Positions 16,158-25,593 of a stretch of DNA of 64,000 nt are shown in pieces. Position 1 is the first letter of the stretch. Each line of letters begins with the position of its first letter. Under the pieces are notes generated by a model that searched no databases, was not told the origin of the DNA, and saw nothing but the letters and a program-made list of their open reading frames with translations. Position numbers and translations under genes: made by a program. Location: assembly GCA_964462135.1 (NCBI GenBank), contig CAYWWK010000001.1, forward strand, positions 62,001 to 126,000, in the 5' to 3' direction. This DNA comes from MGBC163016 sp964462135. GTDB lineage: Bacteria; Actinomycetota; Coriobacteriia; Coriobacteriales; Eggerthellaceae.

Positions 16158-16348
16158 GCGACAACCATACCTTGCGATGCAAGACCATATCATTTTTTGT
16201 CAAAGCTTGATCAGGAGAGCATCTGCCCTTCTGGAGCTTTGGCATGAACATGCTTTGCATCCGTATGGTTGTCGCGACCGTGGCGGATGCTCTCCTCATC
16301 GCGACTGATCTGAGCCTTCTTCCCGGTCTGGGGAACACAACCGGGAAG
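16158..16348 (+). ncRNA. Candidate structured leader RNA with overlapping stems
   Basis: Five complementary pairs are packed into 190 bases before the next gene. A: GCGACAACCATAC at 16158-16170 with 16263-16275, 13 bp perfect. B: 16213-16227 with 16282-16296, 14 of 15. C: CAAAGCT at 16201-16207 with 16235-16241. D: GCATG/CATGC at 16242-16253. E: CTTCCCGGT at 16319-16327 with 16340-16348. Arms A and B interleave (A-B-A'-B'), so they form either a pseudoknot or two alternative folds. Stem E covers the start of the AAGGAG ribosome site of the gene at 16357. It could be a regulatory leader, a small RNA or degenerate mobile-element ends; no known riboswitch class is recognised. Confidence 0.4.
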
Positions 16349-16356
16349 GAGCGCAT

Positions 16357-16965
16357 ATGTACGAAAAAGAAATAATCGGATTTCTTGCTCGGTATACCAT
16401 TCCCAAAGCACGAAGGAACTATAAGGATGGGGATGCTGTATGGCAAGCTCATCGGGATACGCTGGCAGGACGCTTTCAACTGAAACACTATGCTGCAATC
16501 TCAGCTGAAAAAGCGATCAATCCTGTAACGATGGATCTGTATGATCATTTGACGGCGCATAAATCGACAGATGAGCTAACGTCTTCAGCTCTCATTGAGT
16601 TTCTAAAGAATACCGAATACGGCAAAGAGGTTGAATACGCAGCTCTATTGAAACTTGTCAACATGACGTTGAAGTACTTGTATATCCTGCAATTCATTAA
16701 GGCAGATGATGAGGTGCTGAACAAGCTGCCCCATATAAATCTTGCGAACTGCGATTGTCCCCTTGATTCGAACATCATCAAGACGCTGTCGAAAAAGAGC
16801 AAGGCTATTTCCTGGACAAGAATAAAAGACGAAGCGCAATACAACGCCATCCAGGAGGAGATCCGCGAAAAATGCCTTGACCGGTTCGATACTGATTCAG
16901 CCTTGGTCTACGACTTCATGGAATATCCCCATATCAAAGTAAACCGTAAATTCGGAGAGGCGTGA
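16357..16965 (+). CDS. Unknown 202-residue protein
   Basis: I do not recognise a family. The protein is soluble, mixed alpha-helical and charged, without signal peptide or membrane segment. Notable parts are a CDCPLDSNIIKTL segment near residue 130 and an aromatic-rich C-terminal region (ALVYDFMEYPHIKVNRKFGE). G+C and codon use (many A/T-ending codons) are clearly lower than in the core genes around, suggesting transfer. The ATG follows AAGGAGCGCAT, whose first bases are locked in hairpin E of the leader. The stop TGA overlaps a possible GTG start of the surface-protein gene, so the two are probably co-transcribed. Confidence 0.7.
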   Translation: MYEKEIIGFLARYTIPKARRNYKDGDAVWQAHRDTLAGRFQLKHYAAISAEKAINPVTMDLYDHLTAHKSTDELTSSALIEFLKNTEYGKEVEYAALLKLVNMTLKYLYILQFIKADDEVLNKLPHINLANCDCPLDSNIIKTLSKKSKAISWTRIKDEAQYNAIQEEIREKCLDRFDTDSALVYDFMEYPHIKVNRKFGEA

Positions 16966-16970
16966 TTATC

Positions 16971-19900
16971 ATGAACAGGTTCGTCAGAGGAGCCTTGGCG
17001 GTCTTTCTCGGTCTCTCGCTTATGTTGCCCTTGGGCTCTTTCGGATGGGCGAGTGAAAGTGACGAACTTGCACCAAATGAAACCTTGCCAGATGAAACGA
17101 TGGTCTTAGATGAAGATGATGCGTTATTTGCTGCTCCTCTTTTGCTGGATGAGCCAGTCTTGGAAGAGGAAGCACTGGGAGATGAACTGATCGAAGACGC
17201 AGAATCCGATGTTGAAGTCACTCCAGGCTGGAATGCATTCGGTACATGCGAATGGCAAATCGATGATGCGGGTTGTTTAACCATACGTCCTGCGGGTAAT
17301 GGAGTGGAAGGGCAGTTACCAATAATTAAAGATTTGCACGATGGCGATTCTTTTCCTTGGATTGAAGATGATCCCTCCCAAATCACTCTCGCTAAAATCG
17401 AGGGGCATATCAAAGCATCGAATTCACTGAGGGAGATGTTTCGTGACTGCAGCAAAATGGCACAAGTGGAAGGCTTGCATAATATAGATATGTCGTCAGT
17501 GAAGTCAATGAGAGCTATGTTCTATCGTTGTAGGTCTTTGAACGCATTGGACCTGTCGGCACTTGATACGTCGAATGTTGAAGATATGTCGTTTATGTTT
17601 GAAAGTATACCCTTCGTCTCTCTTGACTTCTCTTCCTTTGACACCAGCAATGCTACCAATATGTATGGGATGTTCTGGAATTGTAGGTATCTTAAAGAGC
17701 TCAATATCTCTTCTTTCGATACGAGCAAAGTTGATAATATGTGTTATATGTTTAGCAATTGCAGTTCATTGCAAGAGATAGACTTGACAAATTTTGATAC
17801 ATCTAATGTATGGGCTATGAACAGTATGTTTGAGGGCTGCTCATCTTTAAGTTCACTCGAATTGAACAGTTTTAATACTTCTAAAGTCAAAACAATGTCT
17901 GGGATGTTCCAAAACTGTCGCTCATTAGAAGAAATCGATCTTTCTCACTTTGATACATCAAATGTCAAGCTTATGGGAATTAGCATAAATCAGGGAGGTA
18001 TGTTCGAGGGATGTATTTCTCTGAAAGAATTGGATCTATCGAATTTCAGAACTCCAAAGTTGGAGAGTGCTGGCCGCATGTTCTTTGGTTGCTCTCAGCT
18101 ATCAAAGTTGAGCCTTCCCTTTTTTGATACCTCTAATATCACTGTGTGGGGTGGAGACGGTGGGGGAATGCACGAAATGTTTAAAGGTTGCACTTCTCTC
18201 AGAACTCTTGATCTCAGCTCTTTCGATACCTCAAGTGTGCCTTCAGACAGTGCGGGCAGGTTAGGCTTATTCGATGATACTCTCTGCGAGATAACCGTGG
18301 GCGAGAAGTTCACGCTGCAGAAGGAGTTCCCCCAAGTCAAATGGACGAACACCAAAGGGCAGCAGTTCTATCCTGCTGACATCCCAGTTGGCGTGGCAGA
18401 CACCTATACTTCCACTGCGCCCCATGTGTCCATTAAGGTGTTTGAGGGTGCATCCACCGTCCTAGAAGTGGGAAGTGTTCTTCTATTGGACGCTGATGTG
18501 ACGCCATCCATGTTGGCATCCTCGCTTGTCTGGTCTTCCTCTGATGCATCTGTGGCTTCCGTGGATGGCACAGGAAAGGTGAGCGCCAAGGCGGCGGGTA
18601 CGGCGATCATCTCAGCCCGGGCAGGTGACTTGAGCGATTCCATCACTGTGACGGTCAAGGCTGCGGGTGTTCCTGAGATTTTCGTGGAATCCGTCACGTT
18701 GGATAAAACGTCCATGACGCTCGTAGGCCAAGAGATGCGTTCTCTTTCTGCAACGGTGCTTCCTGTCAATGCCACCTACCAGAACGTCGTATGGTCATCT
18801 TCCAACGAGAACGTAGCGCGTGTGAGTGCTCAAGGGGCGGTCACGGCCACGGGGAAGGGGAGCGCCACCATAACCGCCAGGAGTGCTGATGGGAAGAAGT
18901 CTGCCACCTGTGCGGTCGAGGTATCCAATCCTGTCACATGGGCTGGATTCTCATCGGTGCCCACCAAGGTCTACGTCAGCAAGGATTATGGGATCGAGAT
19001 AACCGTTCGAGGGGACCTGCCTGGTGAGACCGATGGGTTCACCTCGGTTGCGTGGTCGTCATCGGATGACACCATAGCTGAGGTGACAGGTTCTGGCACA
19101 GTGGGATCTGTCAGGGGAGTCGCTCCCGGTTCCTGTGCCATCCAAGCTTCAGCTGTTCGCGATGGCAAGACCTTCGATATGACTGAGCAGATAGAGGTGG
19201 AGTGGGATCTTATCGAGAACATCACTTTGAGCGAGACCAGCAAAAGCGTTGAAGTGGGAAGCGGGAGCTTCACGCTTGAGTATGGCATCTCCAACCCGTC
19301 TGCCGCCGGACGGTTGGGAGAGGTGAAGTGATCTTCCTCTTCCATCGCAGACATCAAAGGAGGACAAGGCTCTCTTACCATTATGCCGAAGCGAGCAGGT
19401 CATGAGACTATCAGCTTCTGGGGTCCAGGACCTTCAGCCAAAGCCTCCTTCAACCTCACCGTGACCCCCAAGGTCGTAGGGGCAACTGACGACTCGGATA
19501 TCGAAGGGTACATGCACATCAACGACTCGGAGGCAGTGGATCTCATAGGCAGCAATCAACTTCGCATCAAGAACAGCGAGGAGAAGACGAACCCTGGCCT
19601 TGTTCAGCTTGCCGTGGCTTCAGCAGGAGGTGCAAGCACTCTTCTGGATGCCTATGAGGTTGACCTGGTGGATGATGCCGGAAACGTCGTTCCTTGGAAC
19701 GAGCCTGATCATGTCTTGACCATCTTCACCAAGATGAGCGATCCCATGAAGCAGCTTTCTGCCACCCATGACATGGGCGTGCATTACATCGACACGGTGA
19801 ACAACAAGTCAGAGGCCAAGAACACCTGGATCGCAGGAGACGACATTGCCTTCGAAACCACTCACTTCAGCACCTATGCCATAACCGCCACCCAAAGGCC

Positions 19901-20063
19901 TAGTGAAGCTACAGGTGATCCCGCCAGGAATGGCACTTCAGTGGGAGGAGGCCTGGCGGAGACAGGCGATGGTGTGATGACCGTTCTGTTCTTGTGCGCA
20001 GGTGTTGGGGTGGTTGCCTCCGGTGTCATGATGGTTTCACGCCGCAAGAAGCGCCAATTGTAG
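16971..20063 (+). pseudogene. BspA-like LRR/Big_2 surface protein with sorting signal, split by in-frame TGA
   Basis: A signal peptide (FVRGALAVFLGLSLMLPLGS, cleavage near GWA-SES) leads into an acidic linker. A series of DUF285/BspA leucine-rich repeats follows (about residues 150-430; units like FDTSNVxxMxxMFxxCxSL). Then come at least three Big_2 Ig-like domains (about 490-790). The frame stops at TGA 19329-19331 after RLGEVK. The same frame continues with SSSSIADIKGGQGSLTI for 244 more codons to the wall-sorting signal LAETGD, a hydrophobic helix and RRKKRQL. At the TGA position the other Big_2 domains have WSSS, so a TGG to TGA change is the simplest explanation. Readthrough would restore anchoring; without it the protein would be released. 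Surface adhesin-like role by family. The repeat region is markedly AT-rich. Confidence 0.85.
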
Positions 20064-20080
20064 GCAAGGCAAGCCGCGGT

Positions 20081-20130
20081 TGTCGCAGGTCCCCTACAGG
20101 GACGCAGGCTGAAGCCTGCGCTACGAGTCT
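20081..20130. repeat. GTAGCGCAGGC repeat, inverted copy
   Basis: In reverse orientation this matches the start of the blocks at 14160 and 50111: GACTCGTAGCGCAGGCTTCA on the minus strand, followed by GCCTGCGTCCCTGTAGGGGA. It sits between the surface protein and the ABC importer. Confidence 0.75.
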
Positions 20131-20265
20131 TCCTTACAATACTTCGTTACGAGCTTGCGCATCGAATGCGTTCCTCTGAGCCGTTGATCCTCTCTTTCAT
20201 CACCAGTTGCGTGCATCAATGTTACAATTTCTTCATTCGTAACACCGAATGCAAGGAGACAACTC

Positions 20266-21921
20266 GTGGAACACATCCAATGGAGCCGCAGGCAGTTCAT
20301 CAAGGCAGCGGGAATAGGCGCAGCGACATTCGCCTTCGGAGGTGCGCTGAGTGCGTGCGCCTCAGGGGGAAGTGCAGGTGGCGGCACATCTCAGCAGGCT
20401 GCAAATCAGGTCATCGTCACCATGACCACTTCCTCTGAGCCCGAGGCGGGTTTCAACCCGCTCTTCTCATGGGGCTGCGGCGAACATGTCCATGAGCCGC
20501 TCATCCAGTCCACCCTCGTGACCACAACGGAGGACATGGCCTTCGAAGGCGATCTCGCTCGTCGCTGGGATTGCTCTCCTGATGGCCTCACGTGGGTGTT
20601 CACGATTCGCGATGATGTGCGCTTCACCGATGGTGAGCCGCTGACCGCCCGGGATGTGGCCTTCACCATCAACGGCATCAACGCCAACGAGGCGGCTCAG
20701 GCTGACCTGTCCATGGTGCGCGAAGCCGTCGCCGTAGATGACACCACGGTGGAACTGCATTTGAGCAAACCCTGCAACGCCATGCTCTACACGCTTGCCG
20801 TGGTGGGCATCGTGCCTGAGCATGCCTATGATGCCCAGACCTATGGCGCGAACCCCATCGGCAGTGGCAGATACCTGCTGGAGCAGTGGGACCGCGGCCA
20901 GCAGGTCATTTTGAAGGCGAACCCTGACTATTATGGGGAGAAGCCGAAGATGGAGCGGGTCATCGTCCTGTTCATGGATGAGGATGCCTCCCTGGCTGCT
21001 GCGAACGCGGGTCAGGCGGATGTCTGCTACACCGCCGCCACCCTGGTGGATGCCGCCCATCCTCAAGGCTACGGCGTTCTCAACTGTGCTTCGGTGGATT
21101 CGCGTGGCATCTCGCTGCCCAGCATACCGGCGGGGGCTTCGAAGGAAGATGAGGGACAGACCTACTCCGCTGGCAATGACGTGACCTGCAACCTTGCACT
21201 GCGCCGTGCCATGAACCACGCAGTGGATAGGCAGGCCATGATAGACAATGTGCTGAACGGATACGGCACCGTCGCTTACAGCGTGTCGGATGGCATGCCT
21301 TGGTACAACCCTGCCATGGAGGTTTCGACCGATGTCAACCTTGCCCGCCAGATCATCGAAGGGGATGGCTGGGTGTTGAACGCAGAGGGCATCTACGAGA
21401 AGAACGGCGTCCAAGCGGCCTTTGACTGCTACTACAGCGCCTCCGATTCCGTTCGACAGGCCCTGGCCAATGAATTCGCGAACCAGATGCAGGCCTTCGG
21501 CGTGAAGGTGAATCCCATTGGGTCGGGGTGGACGCGCGATGCAAGCGGCATCTATGCCCATCAATACACCGATCCAGTGCTGTGGGGTTGGGGCGCGAAC
21601 TCACCCATGGAGGTCTACACCCTCCACTACGGCTCCTCATCGGGAAACTACGCCTGCTATGAGGATGCCGTCATCGATGCGCACTTGGATGAGGCCTTGG
21701 CTGCCACCACCATTGATGCTTCGTATCCTGAATGGCAGGCCGCCCAGTGGGATGGCGTGGATGGCTTCGCTCCTGAGGGGGCAGCCACGTGGATATGGCT
21801 CTGCAATGTGGACCACCTGTACTTCAAGCGTGATGGTCTGGTGGTGGCGAAGCAGAAGCCGCATCCCCATGGGCATGGGTGGTCGCTGGTGAACAACGTC
21901 GACCAGTGGTATTGGGAATAG
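20266..21921 (+). CDS. Substrate-binding lipoprotein of peptide/nickel-type ABC importer
   Basis: 551 residues, SBP_bac_5 family (DppA/NikA/OppA). The N-terminus has both a twin-arginine motif (WSRRQFIKAAGIG) and a lipobox (GALSAC), so it is probably exported folded and anchored as a lipoprotein. Family landmarks are EPLIQSTLV, RDDVRFTDGEPLTARDVAFT and NLALRRAMNHAVDRQAMI. It starts with GTG at 20266 after AAGGAGACAACTC. It is the first gene of a five-gene operon. The His-rich ATPase downstream favours nickel or another transition metal as ligand, but peptide remains possible. Confidence 0.9.
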   Translation: MEHIQWSRRQFIKAAGIGAATFAFGGALSACASGGSAGGGTSQQAANQVIVTMTTSSEPEAGFNPLFSWGCGEHVHEPLIQSTLVTTTEDMAFEGDLARRWDCSPDGLTWVFTIRDDVRFTDGEPLTARDVAFTINGINANEAAQADLSMVREAVAVDDTTVELHLSKPCNAMLYTLAVVGIVPEHAYDAQTYGANPIGSGRYLLEQWDRGQQVILKANPDYYGEKPKMERVIVLFMDEDASLAAANAGQADVCYTAATLVDAAHPQGYGVLNCASVDSRGISLPSIPAGASKEDEGQTYSAGNDVTCNLALRRAMNHAVDRQAMIDNVLNGYGTVAYSVSDGMPWYNPAMEVSTDVNLARQIIEGDGWVLNAEGIYEKNGVQAAFDCYYSASDSVRQALANEFANQMQAFGVKVNPIGSGWTRDASGIYAHQYTDPVLWGWGANSPMEVYTLHYGSSSGNYACYEDAVIDAHLDEALAATTIDASYPEWQAAQWDGVDGFAPEGAATWIWLCNVDHLYFKRDGLVVAKQKPHPHGHGWSLVNNVDQWYWE

Positions 21922-21930
21922 GCAACGTCG

Positions 21931-22932
21931 GTGCCCATGGCACGCTATATCGTCGGACAGATCCTGCGTTTCATCTTGCTGATGGCGGCGGTGAGCGTCG
22001 TCACCTTCGCACTGGTCAGCCTGTCTCCCACTGATCCGCTTCAAGCCAATGTAGGCCAGGCCGCACTGGCGAACATGAGCGAGGAGAAGCGGGCGGCCTT
22101 GGAAGCCTATTGGGGTGTGAACGTACCCTTCCATGAACGGTTCCTCACGTGGTTTGCGGGGCTTCTCCATGGCGATATGGGCCTGTCGCTTCGCTACAAC
22201 GCACCTGTCACGGAAGTCATCGCAACACGTGCGCTCAACTCGCTGGCGCTGATGGCCACGGCATGGGTGATAAGCGGCGCGCTTGGCTTCGCCTTGGGTG
22301 TCTATGCGGGCACCCACCAAGGCAGTTGGGGAGACAGGGCCGTCAAGGGCTATTGCTTCATCTTGGCTGCCAGCCCCACCTTCTGGGTGGCCCTGCTTCT
22401 GCTCATCGTCTTCTCCGTCCAGCTGGGGTGGTTCCCCATCGGGTTCTCCCAACCCATAGGAAAGGCTGCGTCTGAGGTGACGCTGACCGATGCGCTCCAT
22501 CATATGGCGCTTCCGGCGCTCACGCTTTCCATCGTGGGGGTGGCGAATGTGGCGTTGCATACCCGTGAGAAGACCATTGATGTGATGGCCTCTCCCTATG
22601 TGAGGTTCGCGCGAGCCCGAGGGGAGAGCGAACGGTCCATCATCATGCATCACGGCCTGCGGAACCTTGTCCTTCCGGCGCTTACCATCCAGTGCTCCCA
22701 GATTGCGGAGATATTCGGTGGATCGGTGCTGGTTGAACAGGTCTTCAGCTATCCGGGGCTGGGGCAGGCGGCGGTGACGGCGGGCATTGGGGGAGATGTG
22801 GCGCTTCTGGCGGGTATCGCGCTGGTATCGGCGGCTCTCGTCTTCGGGGGGAACCTGTTGGCGAACATCCTCTATGGCATCATCGACCCGCGCCTGCGCA
22901 CACGTGCGCTCAAAGCTGGGGAAGGGGTGTGA
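21931..22932 (+). CDS. ABC importer permease, NikB/DppB type
   Basis: About 333 residues with an N-terminal helix, a periplasmic-type loop and five further helices. The cytoplasmic EAA loop is visible as YVRFARARGESERSIIMHHG, which contacts the ATPase. The end PGLGQAAVTAGIGGDVALL is typical of the DppB subgroup. GTG 21931 is spaced well from AGG; ATG 21937 is the alternative. It overlaps the next permease gene by one base. Confidence 0.92.
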   Translation: MPMARYIVGQILRFILLMAAVSVVTFALVSLSPTDPLQANVGQAALANMSEEKRAALEAYWGVNVPFHERFLTWFAGLLHGDMGLSLRYNAPVTEVIATRALNSLALMATAWVISGALGFALGVYAGTHQGSWGDRAVKGYCFILAASPTFWVALLLLIVFSVQLGWFPIGFSQPIGKAASEVTLTDALHHMALPALTLSIVGVANVALHTREKTIDVMASPYVRFARARGESERSIIMHHGLRNLVLPALTIQCSQIAEIFGGSVLVEQVFSYPGLGQAAVTAGIGGDVALLAGIALVSAALVFGGNLLANILYGIIDPRLRTRALKAGEGV

Positions 22933-23810
22933 TGATGGCGGCTCTCACGCAAGCTGTCGCTTCGAACACCCTGCATGCTCCTGCTAAGGCGACGGTTTCG
23001 AATCGGGTGTCGGTCCTGGTTGCTACGGTGGGCGCCTCGGTGATGTTGCTGGTCATCTTGGTCGTGGGCATCATGCTGGAGCCTGCTGCCACGGCCACGG
23101 ACTTCCTCCAGAAGAGCCAGCCGCCTTCCTGGGAGCATCCCTTCGGTACGGACATCATGGGGCGCGACATGCTGGTGCGCACCGTGGCCGGGCTTTCCTT
23201 GAGTCTGCGCGTTGGGCTGGGGGCAGCGGCGGCATCATCGCTCATCGCCCTTTTCGTGGGTTTTGCAGCCGCTTTGGGAGGGCGCAAGGTGGATGCGGCC
23301 TTCTCTTGGCTGATCGACCTCATGATGGGCATTCCCCATATCGTCCTGCTCATCCTCATCTCCTTCGCGCTGGGGAAGGGGTTTGTGGGCGTGATGGTGG
23401 GAGTCGCCCTCACGCATTGGCCTTCCTTGGCCCGCGTGATCCGCGCGGAGGTACTGCAATGCAAGGAGTCCGGCTTCGTGGCCTATGCGCGGAAGCTGGG
23501 AGCGACTCCTTGGCAGATAGCCTCCCGTCATATGCTTCCCTTCGTGCTGCCTCAGTTCCTGGTGGGGCTCATCCTGCTGTTCCCTCACGCCATCCTGCAT
23601 GAGGCGGCCATCACCTTCCTTGGGTTCGGGCTGCCTCCCGAACAACCTGCCATCGGCATCATCCTCTCTGAATCCATGGGCTACCTCTCCGCGGGGATGT
23701 GGTGGTCGGCGGTCTTCCCAGGTTTGGCGCTGATCGCCTTGGTCATACTCTTCGATGTCGTCGGCTCTGGGGTGCGCAGGCTGCTTGATCCCCAAAGCGC
23801 TCAGGAGTGA
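22932..23810 (+). CDS. ABC importer permease, NikC/DppC type
   Basis: About 292 residues, second membrane subunit. PFGTDIMGRDMLVRTVAG after the first helix is the signature of DppC/NikC permeases. The EAA loop is VAYARKLGATPWQIASRHML. Five to six hydrophobic segments. GTG/ATG starts at 22929-22935 overlap the upstream stop, so translation is coupled. Confidence 0.92.
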   Translation: MMAALTQAVASNTLHAPAKATVSNRVSVLVATVGASVMLLVILVVGIMLEPAATATDFLQKSQPPSWEHPFGTDIMGRDMLVRTVAGLSLSLRVGLGAAAASSLIALFVGFAAALGGRKVDAAFSWLIDLMMGIPHIVLLILISFALGKGFVGVMVGVALTHWPSLARVIRAEVLQCKESGFVAYARKLGATPWQIASRHMLPFVLPQFLVGLILLFPHAILHEAAITFLGFGLPPEQPAIGIILSESMGYLSAGMWWSAVFPGLALIALVILFDVVGSGVRRLLDPQSAQE

Positions 23811-23815
23811 CGGCC

Positions 23816-24772
23816 ATGGCTGTCCGTCATGAACAGGAAACGTTCCACAAGGATGCCTGCATCCACCACGATCACCATGATGGGGAGTTCCACCATCATC
23901 ACTCCCATAGCGTCACGTCCCGTCATATTGAAGCCCATCATCTGCTTCAGGTGGAAAACCTGAGCGTGTCGTTTCAGATGTATGAGGAAGGGGAGGGGGT
24001 ACGCGGATTCTTCACGGCGCCTAAACGCGTGGTGGAGGTGATCCATAACCTGAGCATCTCAGTCCATGCTGGCGAGATCGTGGCGGTTGTGGGGGCGTCT
24101 GGTTCGGGCAAGACCTTGCTTGCCGATGCCATCTTCGGGATGTTCGAACCGAATTCCCTGGTGCAGGGTTCCCTCTGGTTTGACGGCAAGCGACAGACGG
24201 CGGAATCACTCAGGGCTCTTCGCGGGGAAAGGATCGCTCTGGTTCCGCAGAGCGTCGCCGCGCTTGATCCTTTGATGAAGGTGGGCAGGCAGGTGCAGGG
24301 GTTTGCGCGAAGGGGGATGAGCCGCGCACAGCTCAGGCACCGCCAAGAGGAGCTCTTCGCCCGCTATAGGCTATCTCCTGAGGTGGCCGATCTGTATCCC
24401 CATGAGTTATCCGGCGGTATGGCCCGCCGTGTGCTTCTGTGCTGTGCATTGATGGGTCACCCCCAGCTCATCGTGGCTGATGAGCCTACCCCCGGCCTGG
24501 ATACCCCTTTGGCTGTGCAGGCCCTCTCTGACTTGAGGGCTTTTGCCGATGACGGCGGTGGGGTGATGCTGATCACTCATGATCTTGATCTGGCCCTGCA
24601 GGTGGCTGATCGGGTCGCGGTATTCAGGGATGGGACGGTGGTAGAGGAGACCAGTGTCGCCGCCTTTGCGGATCCAACCCTGTTGCGCCATCCCTTTTCT
24701 CGAGCGCTTTGGCAAGGGATGCCCGAGCATGGGTTCGAGAGTGGCTGGGAAGGGGAGGTGGATCATGCTTGA
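23816..24772 (+). CDS. ABC importer ATPase with His-rich N-terminus (NikD-like)
   Basis: About 318 residues. Walker A GASGSGKTLLAD, signature HELSGGMARRV, Walker B LIVADEPTPGLD and the switch His in LITHDLDL are intact. Before the ATPase fold there is a histidine-rich stretch (about residues 15-42, including HDHHDGEFHHHHSHS) with some 14 His in 30 residues. That is unusual for DppD-type ATPases and suggests metal binding or sensing on the cytoplasmic side, supporting nickel or a similar metal as cargo. ATG 23816 follows AGGAG by eight bases; a GTG at 23807 is too close to that site. Confidence 0.9.
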   Translation: MAVRHEQETFHKDACIHHDHHDGEFHHHHSHSVTSRHIEAHHLLQVENLSVSFQMYEEGEGVRGFFTAPKRVVEVIHNLSISVHAGEIVAVVGASGSGKTLLADAIFGMFEPNSLVQGSLWFDGKRQTAESLRALRGERIALVPQSVAALDPLMKVGRQVQGFARRGMSRAQLRHRQEELFARYRLSPEVADLYPHELSGGMARRVLLCCALMGHPQLIVADEPTPGLDTPLAVQALSDLRAFADDGGGVMLITHDLDLALQVADRVAVFRDGTVVEETSVAAFADPTLLRHPFSRALWQGMPEHGFESGWEGEVDHA

Positions 24773-25364
24773 GGCTCGAGCCATTTCCTTCGCCTATCCC
24801 AAAGGCCCTCCCATCTTGGAAGCCATCTCTTTGGAAGTGGCCCCCTGTCAGCGGCTCTATATACAAGCGCCCTCGGGCACGGGCAAGACCACGCTCTGTC
24901 GGATACTGGCGGGGTTCCAGCAGCCCTCTTCGGGAGAGGTGCTCGTAGATGGGCAGCCTCTGCCGAAGCGTGGCCCCTGTCCTGTGCAGCTCATTGGGCA
25001 GCATCCCGAACATGCTTTAGATCCGCGGATGCGGATGAAGGACAGCCTGCTTGAATCAGGTCCTTTGGATGGGGGATTGCTTCAGCGCCTGGGTATCCAG
25101 CAGAGGTGGCTCAGTCGCTTTCCCCATGAGCTTTCCGGTGGTGAGCTGCAGCGTTTCTGCATCGCCCGCGCGCTCATGGCGAACCCGCGTTACCTGATAG
25201 CCGATGAGATCTCCACCATGCTCGACGCGGTGACCCAAGCATATATCTGGCACAGGCTTTTGGAAGAGGTGGAGCAGCGCGGCCTTGGTCTCGTGTTCAC
25301 CACTCACTCCACCGCTCTTGCCGACAGGCTGATAGGGTCAGGCAAGATGCACGCCTTACGGTAG
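24765..25364 (+). CDS. ABC importer ATPase, second subunit (NikE/DppF-like)
   Basis: 199 residues. Walker A APSGTGKTT, signature HELSGGELQRFCIARAL and Walker B YLIADEISTMLD. It is shorter than usual DppF proteins (about 260-330), lacking the C-terminal oligopeptide-transport extension, as is common for NikE-like subunits. It overlaps the upstream gene by eight bases and ends the operon. GGGGAGGTGGATC supplies the ribosome site. Confidence 0.9.
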   Translation: MLEARAISFAYPKGPPILEAISLEVAPCQRLYIQAPSGTGKTTLCRILAGFQQPSSGEVLVDGQPLPKRGPCPVQLIGQHPEHALDPRMRMKDSLLESGPLDGGLLQRLGIQQRWLSRFPHELSGGELQRFCIARALMANPRYLIADEISTMLDAVTQAYIWHRLLEEVEQRGLGLVFTTHSTALADRLIGSGKMHALR

Positions 25365-25391
25365 GGAAGGTTTGTGGAGGGGGAATGCATA

Positions 25392-25573
25392 GGGTTCGAT
25401 CGCGATCGACCCCTCCTACGGGTGATGTTGCATTCTCTGGGTTGTCACGCTGGGCCGAACACGTTCGGCCCCTACATCGGCGACGTCACACGGTTTTCGT
25501 CGAGGCCGATCTGGATCGGCCCGATGATGCCCCCGAGGTAACCTGTTCCGTAGGGGCGGACCATGGTCCGCCC
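25392..25573. repeat. Cluster of four GGCC/GGGC palindromes
   Basis: Four separate palindromes follow the transporter operon: 25392-25412 (GGGTTCGATCGCGATCGACC, one mismatch), 25452-25471 (GGGCCGAACACGTTCGGCCC), 25504-25521 (GGCCGATCTGGATCGGCC) and 25554-25573 (GGGCGGACCATGGTCCGCCC). Two are joined to a GTAGGGG or CCCCTAC edge. A fifth of the same kind lies at 50236-50256. Variable centres within a constant GGGC-GCCC frame look like a mobile short-palindrome family. Confidence 0.8.
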
Positions 25574-25593
25574 GGCGTTGCAGTTGGGTGAAC

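Noticed and set aside
16158..16348. Retron-like or group II intron RNA
   Set aside because: No reverse transcriptase is near; the following gene lacks YxDD and other polymerase motifs.
19329..19331. TGA as a selenocysteine codon
   Set aside because: The aligned residue in sister domains is Trp, not Cys, and no selenocysteine-insertion hairpin is evident just downstream.
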